Shown: one piece after another, positions 7,645 to 15,918 of the stretch
Numbering within the stretch: the stretch's first letter is position 1
How the letters are laid out: every line of letters starts with the position of its first letter
From: UBA6398 sp963660485
Lineage (GTDB): Bacteria > Bacteroidota > Bacteroidia > Bacteroidales > Bacteroidaceae
Direction of reading: 5' to 3'
Assembly (NCBI GenBank): GCA_963660485.1
Contig: CAVKYH010000012.1
Location: 1 to 59,425 of the forward strand
DNA: 59,425 nt
The notes under the pieces: model-generated
What the model saw: only the letters and a program-made list of their open reading frames with translations
Told to the model about the DNA's origin: nothing
The model's database searches: none
Made by a program: the position numbers and the translations under genes

Positions 7645-9966
7645 ATGAATGTTATCACGAAAACTGTTTCGCTTCCCGACGGTAGGGAAATAAGCATCGA
7701 AACAGGCAAATTGGCAAAGCAAGCCGATGGAGCAGTAATGCTAAAAATGGGCGGAACCATGCTCCTCGCAACGGTTTGCGCCGCACAAGACGCAGTGCCC
7801 GGCACAGATTTCATGCCCCTGCAATGCGATTACAGAGAACGCTTTTCTGCCGCAGGACGATTCCCCGGTGGATTTACCAAAAGAGAAGGACGCCCTTCGG
7901 ATTACGAAATATTGACGAGCAGGCTCGTTGACCGTGCGCTCCGTCCTTTGTTTCCTTCAAACTATCACGCCGAAGTTTACGTAAACATCATGCTTTTCTC
8001 TGCCGACGGCACGGATATTCCCGACGCTCTGGCAGGTTTTGCAGCATCGGCAGCCCTTGCATGTTCCGACATACCCTTTGAAGCACCAATTTCTGAGGTT
8101 CGCGTGGCTCGCATAAACGGCGAATACGTAATCGATCCCACTTACGAGCAAATGAAAAACGCTGACATGGACATCATGGTGGGAGCTACCGAAGAAAACA
8201 TCATGATGGTGGAAGGCGAAATGGACGAAGTTTCCGAGCAAGACCTTATCGGAGCACTCAAAGCCGCACACGAGGCAATCAAGCCCATGTGTCGTCTGCA
8301 AAAGGAGCTTTCCAAGGAACTCGGCACCGACATCAAGCGCGAATATTGCCACGAGACAAACGACGAGGAACTGCGCGAAGAAGTACGCAAAGCATGCTAC
8401 GACAAAGCATATCAGATAACGCTCGAAGGAAACCGCGACAAACACGCAAGAGAAGACGCTTTCTCGCAAATTCGCGAAGACTTCAAGGAAACGTTTGCCG
8501 CATCTCATTCAGAACTTTCAGAAGATGAACTGGAAGAAAAGAACTCTCTTATCGACCGCTACTATTATGACGTGGAGCGCGACGCAATGCGTCGTTGCGT
8601 TCTCGACGAAAAACGCCGCCTCGACGGTCGTGGTTACGCCGACATACGTCCTATCTGGTGCGAAGTGAGTCCTCTTCCCGCTCCCCACGGTTCTGCGATT
8701 TTTACCCGCGGAGAAACCCAAGCCCTTGCCACATGTACGCTCGGCACAAAGCTTGACGAGAAAATCATCGACGAAGTTCTTGACCAAAGCACCCAACGTT
8801 TCTTGCTCCACTACAATTTCCCGCCATATTCCACGGGAGAAGCAAAAGCCCAGAGAGGAACCGGTCGCCGCGAAATCGGTCATGGTCATCTCGCATGGCG
8901 TGGCTTGAAAGGACAGATACCGGCAGATTTCCCCTACACCGTACGTGTGGTGAGCGACATACTGGAATCAAACGGCTCATCTTCGATGGCAACAGTATGT
9001 GCAGGCTGCTTGGCATTAATGGATGCCGGTGTGCCTTTGAAGAATCCTGTTTCGGGAATTTCGATGGGCCTTATCAAAAATCCGGGAGAAGAGAAATACG
9101 CTGTGCTTAGCGACATTCTCGGAGACGAAGACCACCTTGGCGATATGGACTTCAAGACTACGGGCACACCCAACGGTCTTACCGCAACCCAAATGGATAT
9201 CAAATGCGACGGCCTCTCATATGAAATTCTCGAGAAGGCACTCATGCAGGCCAAGCAGGCTCGCGAGCACGTTTTGGGCGAGATGCTGAAAGTGCTTGAC
9301 GCTCCTCGCGCAGATTTCAAGCCGCAAGTTCCGCGCATCGAAGCATTCGATATTCCCAAGGAATACATCGGCGCCGTGATAGGTCCGGGCGGAAAAATCA
9401 TTCAGGGCATGCAGGAAGAAACCGGTGCAACTATCACCATCGAGGAAACCGACGGTGTGGGCAAAGTGCAGGTTTCAGCGCCCAACAAAGAGAGCATCGA
9501 AGCTGCTGTGGCAAAGATACGCGCCATTGTAGCCATTCCCGAAGTAGGCGAAACCTACGAAGCAAAAGTTGTAAGCATCATGCCCTACGGCTGCTTCGTG
9601 GAATTCATGCCGGGAAAGGAAGGATTGCTCCACATAAGCGAACTCGACTGGAAACGCCTCAACTCTGTTGAAGAAGCAGGCATACACGAGGGCGACAAGA
9701 TAAGCGTAAAACTTCTCGACATCGATGCCAAGACAGGCAAGTTCCGTCTTTCCCACCGCGCACTCCTTGAAAAACCCGAAGGTTACGAAGAACGTGCAGC
9801 ACAGCGCCGTCCGCGCCGCGAGCCGAGAAGTGATCGTCGCGAAGGAGGCGAACGCCGTGAACGCCGCAACGATTTCCATAACGGCCAGCGCCATGAACAC
9901 GGAGAACGTTTTGAGCACAAGAACAACGAAGGCGCAGAACCTCAGAACAACGAGACTCAGGAATAA
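7645..9966 (+). CDS. pnp: Polyribonucleotide nucleotidyltransferase (PNPase)
   Basis: A 773-residue phosphorolytic 3'-5' exoribonuclease. Two RNase PH cores (about 1-230 and 320-550) flank a helical linker. A KH domain follows, with the GPGGKII RNA-binding loop near residues 577-583, then an S1 domain (about 630-700, YEAKVVSIMPYGCFVEF). After the S1 domain comes a 60-residue tail very rich in Arg, Glu, His and Asn, probably disordered and RNA- or protein-binding. The gene stands alone between a promoter about 60 bp upstream and a strong terminator downstream. Confidence 0.98.
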   Translation: MNVITKTVSLPDGREISIETGKLAKQADGAVMLKMGGTMLLATVCAAQDAVPGTDFMPLQCDYRERFSAAGRFPGGFTKREGRPSDYEILTSRLVDRALRPLFPSNYHAEVYVNIMLFSADGTDIPDALAGFAASAALACSDIPFEAPISEVRVARINGEYVIDPTYEQMKNADMDIMVGATEENIMMVEGEMDEVSEQDLIGALKAAHEAIKPMCRLQKELSKELGTDIKREYCHETNDEELREEVRKACYDKAYQITLEGNRDKHAREDAFSQIREDFKETFAASHSELSEDELEEKNSLIDRYYYDVERDAMRRCVLDEKRRLDGRGYADIRPIWCEVSPLPAPHGSAIFTRGETQALATCTLGTKLDEKIIDEVLDQSTQRFLLHYNFPPYSTGEAKAQRGTGRREIGHGHLAWRGLKGQIPADFPYTVRVVSDILESNGSSSMATVCAGCLALMDAGVPLKNPVSGISMGLIKNPGEEKYAVLSDILGDEDHLGDMDFKTTGTPNGLTATQMDIKCDGLSYEILEKALMQAKQAREHVLGEMLKVLDAPRADFKPQVPRIEAFDIPKEYIGAVIGPGGKIIQGMQEETGATITIEETDGVGKVQVSAPNKESIEAAVAKIRAIVAIPEVGETYEAKVVSIMPYGCFVEFMPGKEGLLHISELDWKRLNSVEEAGIHEGDKISVKLLDIDAKTGKFRLSHRALLEKPEGYEERAAQRRPRREPRSDRREGGERRERRNDFHNGQRHEHGERFEHKNNEGAEPQNNETQE

Positions 9967-9986
9967 CTTCCAAACCATAAACAGCG

Positions 9987-10020
9987 AAACCGCCGCCCAG
10001 CAAGGACGGCGGTTTTTGTT
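9987..10020 (+). terminator. Rho-independent terminator after pnp
   Basis: The stem AAACCGCCG pairs with CGGCGGTTT around a short loop and is followed by TTGTTT. It begins 20 bp after the pnp stop. Confidence 0.88.
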
Positions 10021-10103
10021 TGCCGACCGTTTTACAAGCCTCTAAACCAATACAGTTCAAGGTCTTAAAAACCGTTGACGGCACTCGAAAGAACATACAC
10101 GGA

Positions 10104-10191
10104 ATATGGCAAAAACGATATCTGATATTATTTAAATAATGTCTGACATCGTTTAAATAATATGGCTTATTGTTTTCACGATATGCTATAT
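10104..10191 (+). repeat. 21-bp tiled array, family B (locus B2)
   Basis: Tiles start at 10118, 10139 and 10160: ATATCTGATAT, M, ATATGGCTTAT, separated by TATTTAAATA and CGTTTAAATA. A/T tract TGTTTTCACG and a fourth 11-mer (ATATGCTATAT at 10181) continue the 21-bp register. The third tile closely matches the last tile of locus B1. The array ends about 35 bp before the -7 element of the next gene. Confidence 0.83.
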
Positions 10192-10224
10192 CATAAAATC
10201 GCGATGCTATTCGGGGAAAATGGC

Positions 10225-10232
10225 TACCTTTG
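10225..10232 (+). promoter_or_regulatory. -7 element (TACCTTTG)
   Basis: TACCTTTG lies 26 bp before the ATG at 10258. It makes upstream in-frame starts at 10162 and 10246 unlikely, because they would precede or almost coincide with the transcription start. Confidence 0.65.
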
Positions 10233-10257
10233 CAAAAACCCATTTATGCTTTTCAAT

Positions 10258-10926
10258 ATGAAATATATCGTTTCCATTATTGCCGTTATCGCAATGCTAA
10301 ACTGCCATGCCGCACCTGCCACAGACAGTTTAAGCGCCGATCCAACCGCCGTTACTGTTGTGAGCGATACCGTCATAGATGATACGTCCGACTACGTGAT
10401 TTCAACCTCCGTTCCCAAAGGCATTTTCAAAACCATGCAGTCGGTAGCCGATAAAATGGCAAGCAATTCAGACGACGACAAAGACATAAGTTCCTGGTTC
10501 CCGTTCAGTATTTTCGGATCTCTGTTGGGATTCTTAGGCGCAGGGCTTTTCTTCGTCATTATATTGTCTCTCCTTATTCCGATAGCCCTTATAGTATTGG
10601 TAATATGGCTATTGATTCGCAACCGCAACAAGGCGCGGAAAGAAGACATGCGACAAAACACGCCCTACAACCGACCTAATTGCAACGCAAAGCAAGACGA
10701 AACCGCCGACACGGCGACACAATCCGACTACACGGGGCGCACGCAAAACGCGAACTATACCCACCGCCGCGACAATGCCATAAGAAACCTATTCATAGGC
10801 GCCGGAATCTTGGCTTTGTCGGCTTTGCTCGATATTACAATAGGTATGGTTATCGGCATAATCGTACTCTGCGTGGGCGCAACCGATTATTTTATCTGTC
10901 GCAACCATCGGAATGACAACAATTAA
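10258..10926 (+). CDS. Exported two-pass membrane protein, DUF6249-like
   Basis: A 222-residue protein with a signal peptide (about 1-20, MKYIVSIIAVIAMLNCHA), a Ser/Asp-rich extracytoplasmic stretch, one strong transmembrane segment (about 85-120), a basic, polar cytoplasmic linker, and a C-terminal hydrophobic hairpin (about 175-213). The C-terminal part resembles the short DUF6249-type membrane domain common in Bacteroidales. I cannot assign a function. The start at 10258 is chosen because the -7 element is 26 bp upstream. It precedes thyA by 15 bp and may share its transcript. Confidence 0.7.
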   Translation: MKYIVSIIAVIAMLNCHAAPATDSLSADPTAVTVVSDTVIDDTSDYVISTSVPKGIFKTMQSVADKMASNSDDDKDISSWFPFSIFGSLLGFLGAGLFFVIILSLLIPIALIVLVIWLLIRNRNKARKEDMRQNTPYNRPNCNAKQDETADTATQSDYTGRTQNANYTHRRDNAIRNLFIGAGILALSALLDITIGMVIGIIVLCVGATDYFICRNHRNDNN

Positions 10927-10941
10927 GGCAGGAAATCAAAA

Positions 10942-11736
10942 ATGAAACAATATCTCGAACTACTCGACAGAATCTTAAACGAAGGTGTGCGCAAGGACGA
11001 CCGCACAGGTACGGGAACAATCAGCGTATTCGGCAACCAGATGCGCTTCAACCTGAAAGACGGTTTCCCATTGCTCACTACGAAAAAACTGCACCTCAAA
11101 TCGATAATCTACGAACTGCTATGGTTTTTGCGCGGCGACACCAACGTGGAATATCTGCACCAGCACAAAGTTTCGATATGGGACGAATGGGCAAGTCCCG
11201 ACGGAGATCTTGGACATATCTACGGATATCAGTGGCGCAAATGGCACGACTACAACGGCGGCGTCATAGACCAGATATCCCAGGCCATAGACATGATAAA
11301 GCATACGCCCGATTCGCGCCGCATAATAGTAAGCGCTTGGAACGTTGCCGACCTTGACAAGATGAATCTGCCGCCATGCCACATTCTTTTCCAATATTAT
11401 GTAGCCAACGGGCGTTTGAGTCTGCAACTTTACCAACGCAGCGCCGACACTTTCCTTGGAGTTCCGTTCAACATCGCTTCCTATGCACTTCTTCTCATGA
11501 TGACGGCGCAAGTTACGGGACTTGAAGCGGGCGACTTCGTATATACCACAGGCGACACCCATCTTTATCTCAACCATATAGAACAGGCAAAACTCCAGCT
11601 CTCACGCGAGCCGCGCACTTTGCCCACAATGAAAATCAATCCTGAAGTAAAAAACATATTCGACTTCAAATACGAGGATTTCCAACTCGAAAACTATAAC
11701 CCGTGGTCGCATATCAGTGCAGCGGTATCGGTTTAA
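10942..11736 (+). CDS. thyA: Thymidylate synthase
   Basis: A 264-residue enzyme that methylates dUMP to dTMP with methylene-tetrahydrofolate. The catalytic cysteine lies in MNLPPCHILFQYYV (about C146), followed by QRSADTFLGVPFNIASYA, and the arginine motif DSRRIIVSAWN precedes it. The length equals that of the E. coli enzyme. The dihydrofolate reductase gene follows after 17 bp, the classic thyA-folA pairing that regenerates the folate cofactor. Confidence 0.98.
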   Translation: MKQYLELLDRILNEGVRKDDRTGTGTISVFGNQMRFNLKDGFPLLTTKKLHLKSIIYELLWFLRGDTNVEYLHQHKVSIWDEWASPDGDLGHIYGYQWRKWHDYNGGVIDQISQAIDMIKHTPDSRRIIVSAWNVADLDKMNLPPCHILFQYYVANGRLSLQLYQRSADTFLGVPFNIASYALLLMMTAQVTGLEAGDFVYTTGDTHLYLNHIEQAKLQLSREPRTLPTMKINPEVKNIFDFKYEDFQLENYNPWSHISAAVSV

Positions 11737-11753
11737 TCTCAAAACACAAGGCA

Positions 11754-12251
11754 ATGCCACAAATCACTATCATAGCTGCGGTGGCCGAAAACCGCGCAAT
11801 CGGATACAACAACCGTTTGATTTATCGCCTCGCGGCAGATATGAAACATTTCCGCCTACTTACTACGGGCCATACGGTACTTATGGGGCGCAAGACCTTT
11901 GAATCGTTGCCCAAGGGCGCACTTCCCAACCGCCGCAACATAGTTGTGAGCCGCAGCAAGGCTTCTTTTGAAGGCTGCGACGCTTACAGTTCAATTGAAG
12001 AGGCACTTGAAAATTGCGCCGACGGAGAACAGGTGTTCGTAATAGGAGGCGCATCGGTTTACAGCGAATGTTATCCGCTCGCCGGGCGTTTGGAGCTTAC
12101 CCATGTACACGCTACGCCAAACGAAGCCGATGTGTTTTTCCCCGAAATCAATTTTGAGGAATGGGAAGAGGTTTCACGCGAAAAACATGAGGCCGACGAG
12201 AAAAACGAGAAGCCTTTTGATTTCGTGAGTTACAAGAGAAAAAACATCTGA
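11754..12251 (+). CDS. folA: Dihydrofolate reductase
   Basis: A 165-residue NADPH-dependent reductase that recycles the dihydrofolate made by ThyA. The N-terminal motif ITIIAAVAENRAIGYNNRL, the cofactor motif TVLMGRKTFESL, LPNRRNIVVSR and the C-terminal VFVIGGASVY are all present. The active-site loop reads LIYRLAADMKHF. The Trp and Pro of the usual W-x-L-P-x-D motif are replaced by Tyr and Ala, while the catalytic acid is kept. An upstream in-frame start at 11703 would overlap thyA, so 11754 is preferred. The gene is directly behind thyA. Confidence 0.95.
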   Translation: MPQITIIAAVAENRAIGYNNRLIYRLAADMKHFRLLTTGHTVLMGRKTFESLPKGALPNRRNIVVSRSKASFEGCDAYSSIEEALENCADGEQVFVIGGASVYSECYPLAGRLELTHVHATPNEADVFFPEINFEEWEEVSREKHEADEKNEKPFDFVSYKRKNI

Positions 12252-12315
12252 AAGCCGTGCTGTAAATTCTGAAAGCCGTCTGAAAGTTTAAAAAGCCGAC
12301 TTGATTTTCCGACAA

Positions 12316-14007
12316 TCAGTCAAAGGTGCACCGTAGCCAGGTATCGGGTCTACGGCAATCGGCACCGGAAAGACTGTCTTTGATTAAATTCTCGCCGTCG
12401 CGGTTGTTGAGTTGAAAACATACTGCAACGGCTTTTTTCTTGGGCATTCCGCCGATGCAGTTCCAAGGTATCGCCACACTTATACGGTATTTGTCGCGGG
12501 CGATACGCGTTGCGGTACATTCCACAGGCGTTTCCGTTTGCTGCCAATCCGATTTCGTGCCGCAGAAAAACGTTGCCTTTGAATCCACGCCTGCGATAAT
12601 CTTATACATTCCGCCTGCAATCCGTTTGCTGCCGCGCATTTTCGTGTCGATATAAATTTCCACGCCGTCGCCGTCCGACAGTTTTGCACCCGAAGGCTTC
12701 GGAGTAATCACGCTGTCGGTTACTGTGAAATCGAAAACAAGTTTTTCATCAGAGAAATGCGATACCGTTTCCGCGCAAGCCTGCGATTTCGAACCTATAT
12801 ACAATGGTGTGGAGACGGGGGCAGACATGGCGGAACTGCGGTGGGATTTCATCGGGCGCACAACCTTTCCCGTTACCGCCCAGATGCCGCTTTTTTCTGC
12901 CATTCCCGATATTGTAGAAACGGCAATCACTGTGTTTTCGTCAACTTGGCACAAGGCATTCCACAGTTCGTTTATATTGGGATTTTCCTGGTTTGCAAAC
13001 GGAGTGGTTCGCAATCCAAAATTCCGGGCATGCTGATTTCCCACATACACCTGCATCAATGCGTGGTCGAGAACGTCTGGAGTCTTTCTTCCCTCGCCCG
13101 ACTGTATTGACAACAACGTTTCTCCGCCGCTCAATTGTATGAGATAGGGCGCACCGCCATAGACATCTTTTTCAAGAGCCTCGTTTTTGCAAAGCGCGCT
13201 CCAGCGTCTTTTGCTTTTTCCTCCCACGGTTTTTCCACGCCAGTCCTCGCCGGCGGGCGAGAACACTATTGCCGGCTTGAATGTACCGTTCATGCCGTTG
13301 TCTTCAATAGCCATTGCCGTGCCGCTGCCGTTTTTCAGCCAAACGGGAACGGGCATTCCGTCGCGCGAGATGTTTCTGAAACTCACCACATGCGGCCCTT
13401 TCCACGTGAGTCCGCAGTCGGCGGAGCGCATCACCGATATGTTCTGCCGGTTTTGGGTTACGTTATATTCGTCGGAATAGAACAGCAATGTCTCGCCGCC
13501 CGGAATCTGCATCACCACGGGTTCCCAGCAACCTTCGTCAAAGGTAGTTCCCGCCGTGTATATATCCTGTTCGTTTTCCCACGTCTTGCCGCCGTCGTCC
13601 GACGTTTTCAGCATTATCTTGTATGGTTTCCCGGTATCTTTCAGCGGCCGCGCGTTCCACGAATACACCAGCCGTCCGTTGTCCAACTGAGTAAGTTCGG
13701 CATTGGTATAGTCATATTTTTTCTCCTTGTCCTCTGCCACAAGCTGTTTCTCGCCCCAGGTTTTCTGCAACGGGTTATATTTTTTCAGATACACTTTCCG
13801 CGCCGTGCCATAAGCCAGCACAAGCGAACCGTCGTGCAACATTTTAGCCCGCGCATAGGCTCCGTGACAAACAAATTGGCGTTCTCTCCACAGCCAGGCC
13901 ATTCGGGTGGCATCGTAAAGGTTGCGCGCACCCCACGCCGGCACTGCGGCAAAAATAGCCATTGTCATTGTTGCCGCAACGCAGACTGTTTTTCTGAATC
14001 CACGCAT
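12316..14007 (-). CDS. Exported sialidase-superfamily beta-propeller protein with C-terminal CBM9-like domain
   Basis: About 563 residues, with a signal peptide (about 1-27, ending in AVPAWGA). The main body (about 28-400) is a BNR/sialidase-type propeller with Asp-box motifs SDDGGKTWE and SADCGLTWKG and the line YARAKMLHDGSLVLAYG. The C-terminal 150 residues (GDGVEIYIDTKMRG and ISVAIPWNCIGG) resemble family 9 carbohydrate-binding domains. A canonical FRIP sialidase motif is not seen, so exo-glycosidase activity on another sugar, as in arabinanase-like relatives, is equally possible. In-frame Met codons also exist at 14010 and 14043. It is a single-gene unit on the minus strand. Confidence 0.78.
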   Translation of the reverse strand: MRGFRKTVCVAATMTMAIFAAVPAWGARNLYDATRMAWLWRERQFVCHGAYARAKMLHDGSLVLAYGTARKVYLKKYNPLQKTWGEKQLVAEDKEKKYDYTNAELTQLDNGRLVYSWNARPLKDTGKPYKIMLKTSDDGGKTWENEQDIYTAGTTFDEGCWEPVVMQIPGGETLLFYSDEYNVTQNRQNISVMRSADCGLTWKGPHVVSFRNISRDGMPVPVWLKNGSGTAMAIEDNGMNGTFKPAIVFSPAGEDWRGKTVGGKSKRRWSALCKNEALEKDVYGGAPYLIQLSGGETLLSIQSGEGRKTPDVLDHALMQVYVGNQHARNFGLRTTPFANQENPNINELWNALCQVDENTVIAVSTISGMAEKSGIWAVTGKVVRPMKSHRSSAMSAPVSTPLYIGSKSQACAETVSHFSDEKLVFDFTVTDSVITPKPSGAKLSDGDGVEIYIDTKMRGSKRIAGGMYKIIAGVDSKATFFCGTKSDWQQTETPVECTATRIARDKYRISVAIPWNCIGGMPKKKAVAVCFQLNNRDGENLIKDSLSGADCRRPDTWLRCTFD

Positions 14008-14062
14008 CATCGCAACTCTATAATCTGATTTTATAAGCACCATATTCTTCCTAAAAATTACG

Positions 14063-14146
14063 ACACGGCATCTCGCAAAAACTACATGGCCCGGAATTTA
14101 AATTAGGTCTGACCTAATTTAAATTAGATGCCTTGGAATTTTCCGC
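14063..14146 (+). repeat. 21-bp tiled array, A/B hybrid (locus A2)
   Basis: Tiles start at 14084, 14105 and 14126: s, U, r, separated by two AATTTAAATT cores. The left flank is the standard ACACGGCATCT tile plus tract CGCAAAAACT. The two cores with central tile U form a 31-bp palindrome (14095-14125) around a single central T. Tile U contains the GTCTGAC sequence that defines family B. The array lies between divergent genes, inside the likely leader of the glycosidase-like gene. Confidence 0.85.
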
Positions 14147-14172
14147 TATTATGCGACACCGTTTTTCAACAG

Positions 14173-14180
14173 CAAAGATA
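14173..14180 (-). promoter_or_regulatory. Possible -7 element (TATCTTTG, minus strand)
   Basis: The minus strand reads TATCTTTG followed by CT, about 165 bp before the start of the glycosidase-like gene. The leader would then contain array A2. It is weaker than the other promoters because of this distance. Confidence 0.45.
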
Positions 14181-14280
14181 GCACATTTACAGCATCTTGC
14201 CACATCATCAAAGTAGAATAAGTTTTTCCCGTTTTCAGAAAATTTTCGCCCCGAATTTTACATGCCGAAAACGGCAAAGC

Positions 14281-14340
14281 ATCTTGCAAAAACGATGTCA
14301 GACATTATTAAATAATATCAGACATTGTTTTTACGGCATC
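14281..14340 (+). repeat. 21-bp tiled array with A flanks and B tiles (locus B3)
   Basis: Two tiles, m at 14295 and N at 14315, are separated by TATTAAATA, a core one base short. The flanks are GCATCTTGCAAAAACG and TGTTTTTACGGCATC, the same flanking inverted repeat that borders family A arrays. This shows that the two families share one framework. It lies about 100 bp before the pepP promoter. Confidence 0.8.
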
Positions 14341-14445
14341 TTACGGGCACCTTGCGGCATGCCGTTACGGTGGTGCAAAACCGGCTGTTATATACCCTTT
14401 CGCAACAGCAATAGCCGGGAACACGGATAAATGTAAAATAATTAG

Positions 14446-14453
14446 TAACTTTG
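14446..14453 (+). promoter_or_regulatory. -7 element for the aminopeptidase P gene (TAACTTTG)
   Basis: TAACTTTG followed by GC lies 23 bp before the ATG at 14477. Confidence 0.78.
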
Positions 14454-14476
14454 CAAGGCATAAAACGAATAATATC

Positions 14477-15880
14477 ATGTTGTTTAGCAAAAGCACTTAT
14501 GTTGAGCGCCGCAACGAGTTGAAAAAGCTCGTGGGCGAAGGTTTGGTAGTCTTGTTCGGCAATAACGACAGCCCGGCAAACTATCCCTCAAACGCATACA
14601 AATATCGCCAGGACAGTTCGTTTCTCTACTACTTCGGTTTACACCGCGACGGACTCGTGGGCGTGATTGACATCGACAACGACCGCGAATACCTTGTGGG
14701 CGATGAAATCGACATTGAGGACATCGTGTGGTACGGCTCGGTAACGAGTGTGGCTGAAATGGCTGAACAAACGGGCGTTGCCCGCGTTGCAGCTATGCGC
14801 GAACTGCCTGCAATCATCGCGTCGGCACAAGCGCAGGGCGAAAAGGTACATTTCCTCCCGCCCTACCGCTACGACACGAAAATACAGATAATGGATTTGC
14901 TCGGCATACACCCCTCGCAGCAAAAAGAAGCAGCTTCGCTCAAACTTATTGCCGCCGTGGTGAAAATGCGTACCTCGAAAACCGAAGAGGAAATCGCCGA
15001 ACTTGAACGCGCGGCCGAAATAGGATACCTGATGCACACCACCGCAATGCGCCTGTGCCGTCCCGGAGTAACCGAGCAGTATATCGGCGGAACAATCGAC
15101 GGCATTGCAAACGCTTACGGCTGCATGGTTTCTTTCCAGACCATAGCTACTCAACACGGCGAGGTGATGCATGGAAATCCCTCGCCCGCTCCGCTCGAAG
15201 AAGGCAGACTGATGCTTGTAGATGCCGGCGCGGAAACCAACGAGAACTATTGCTCCGACAACACCCGCACAACTCCTGTGAGCGGCGTCTATACCCAAAA
15301 GCAAAAGGAGGTCTACAATATCGTCGTTGAATGTCATGACCACGTGCTCAACGTAGCAAAACCGGGCGTGAAATGGTGGGACGTACATTTCGACGTATGC
15401 CGCATCATCACCAAGCGTTTCCAGGAAATGGGACTCATGAAAGGAGACGTGGAAGAATCGTTGCAGGCCGGCGCGCATGCCTTGTTCCTCCCCCACGGTT
15501 TAGGACATTCCATGGGAATGGACGTGCACGACATGGAAGGTCTGGGACAAATCTACGTAGGTTTCGACGACGAAGTGCGCCCTTCCACACAGTTCGGCAC
15601 AAATGCCCTGCGCTTTGGCCGCAGACTTGAGAAAGGATTTGTGGTAACAGACGAACCGGGAATTTATTTCATACCTGCGCTGATTGACGACTGGAAGAAA
15701 AACGGCACCAACGCACAGTTCCTGAATTTCGACAAGATAAACGAATATCGCGACTTTGGCGGAATACGCATCGAGGACGATGTTTTGATTACCGACAACG
15801 GTTGTCGCTTTATCGGCAAGAAGCGCATTCCCTACCACGTAGACGAAGTGGAAGAATTCATGCGCAACCGCGAAAATTAA
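14477..15880 (+). CDS. pepP: Xaa-Pro aminopeptidase (aminopeptidase P, M24B)
   Basis: A 467-residue dinuclear metallopeptidase that removes N-terminal residues preceding proline. An aminopeptidase P N-terminal domain (about 1-150) is followed by the pita-bread catalytic domain. The metal ligands are visible: two aspartates in VDAGAETNENYCSDNTR, a histidine in PHGLGHSMGMDVHD, and glutamates in VVTDEPGIYF and GIRIEDDVLI. No signal peptide is present, so it is cytosolic. The C1 peptidase gene begins 38 bp downstream and may be cotranscribed, pairing a cytosolic with an exported peptidase. Confidence 0.95.
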   Translation: MLFSKSTYVERRNELKKLVGEGLVVLFGNNDSPANYPSNAYKYRQDSSFLYYFGLHRDGLVGVIDIDNDREYLVGDEIDIEDIVWYGSVTSVAEMAEQTGVARVAAMRELPAIIASAQAQGEKVHFLPPYRYDTKIQIMDLLGIHPSQQKEAASLKLIAAVVKMRTSKTEEEIAELERAAEIGYLMHTTAMRLCRPGVTEQYIGGTIDGIANAYGCMVSFQTIATQHGEVMHGNPSPAPLEEGRLMLVDAGAETNENYCSDNTRTTPVSGVYTQKQKEVYNIVVECHDHVLNVAKPGVKWWDVHFDVCRIITKRFQEMGLMKGDVEESLQAGAHALFLPHGLGHSMGMDVHDMEGLGQIYVGFDDEVRPSTQFGTNALRFGRRLEKGFVVTDEPGIYFIPALIDDWKKNGTNAQFLNFDKINEYRDFGGIRIEDDVLITDNGCRFIGKKRIPYHVDEVEEFMRNREN

Positions 15881-15918
15881 GCACACAAGAAACAATAAAA
15901 ACAATAACAATACATTCA

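Noticed and set aside
12316..14007. Calling the beta-propeller protein a true sialidase (nanH).
   Set aside because: Asp boxes and propeller pattern are present, but the FRIP motif and a convincing arginine triad are not, and no sialic-acid catabolic gene is nearby.
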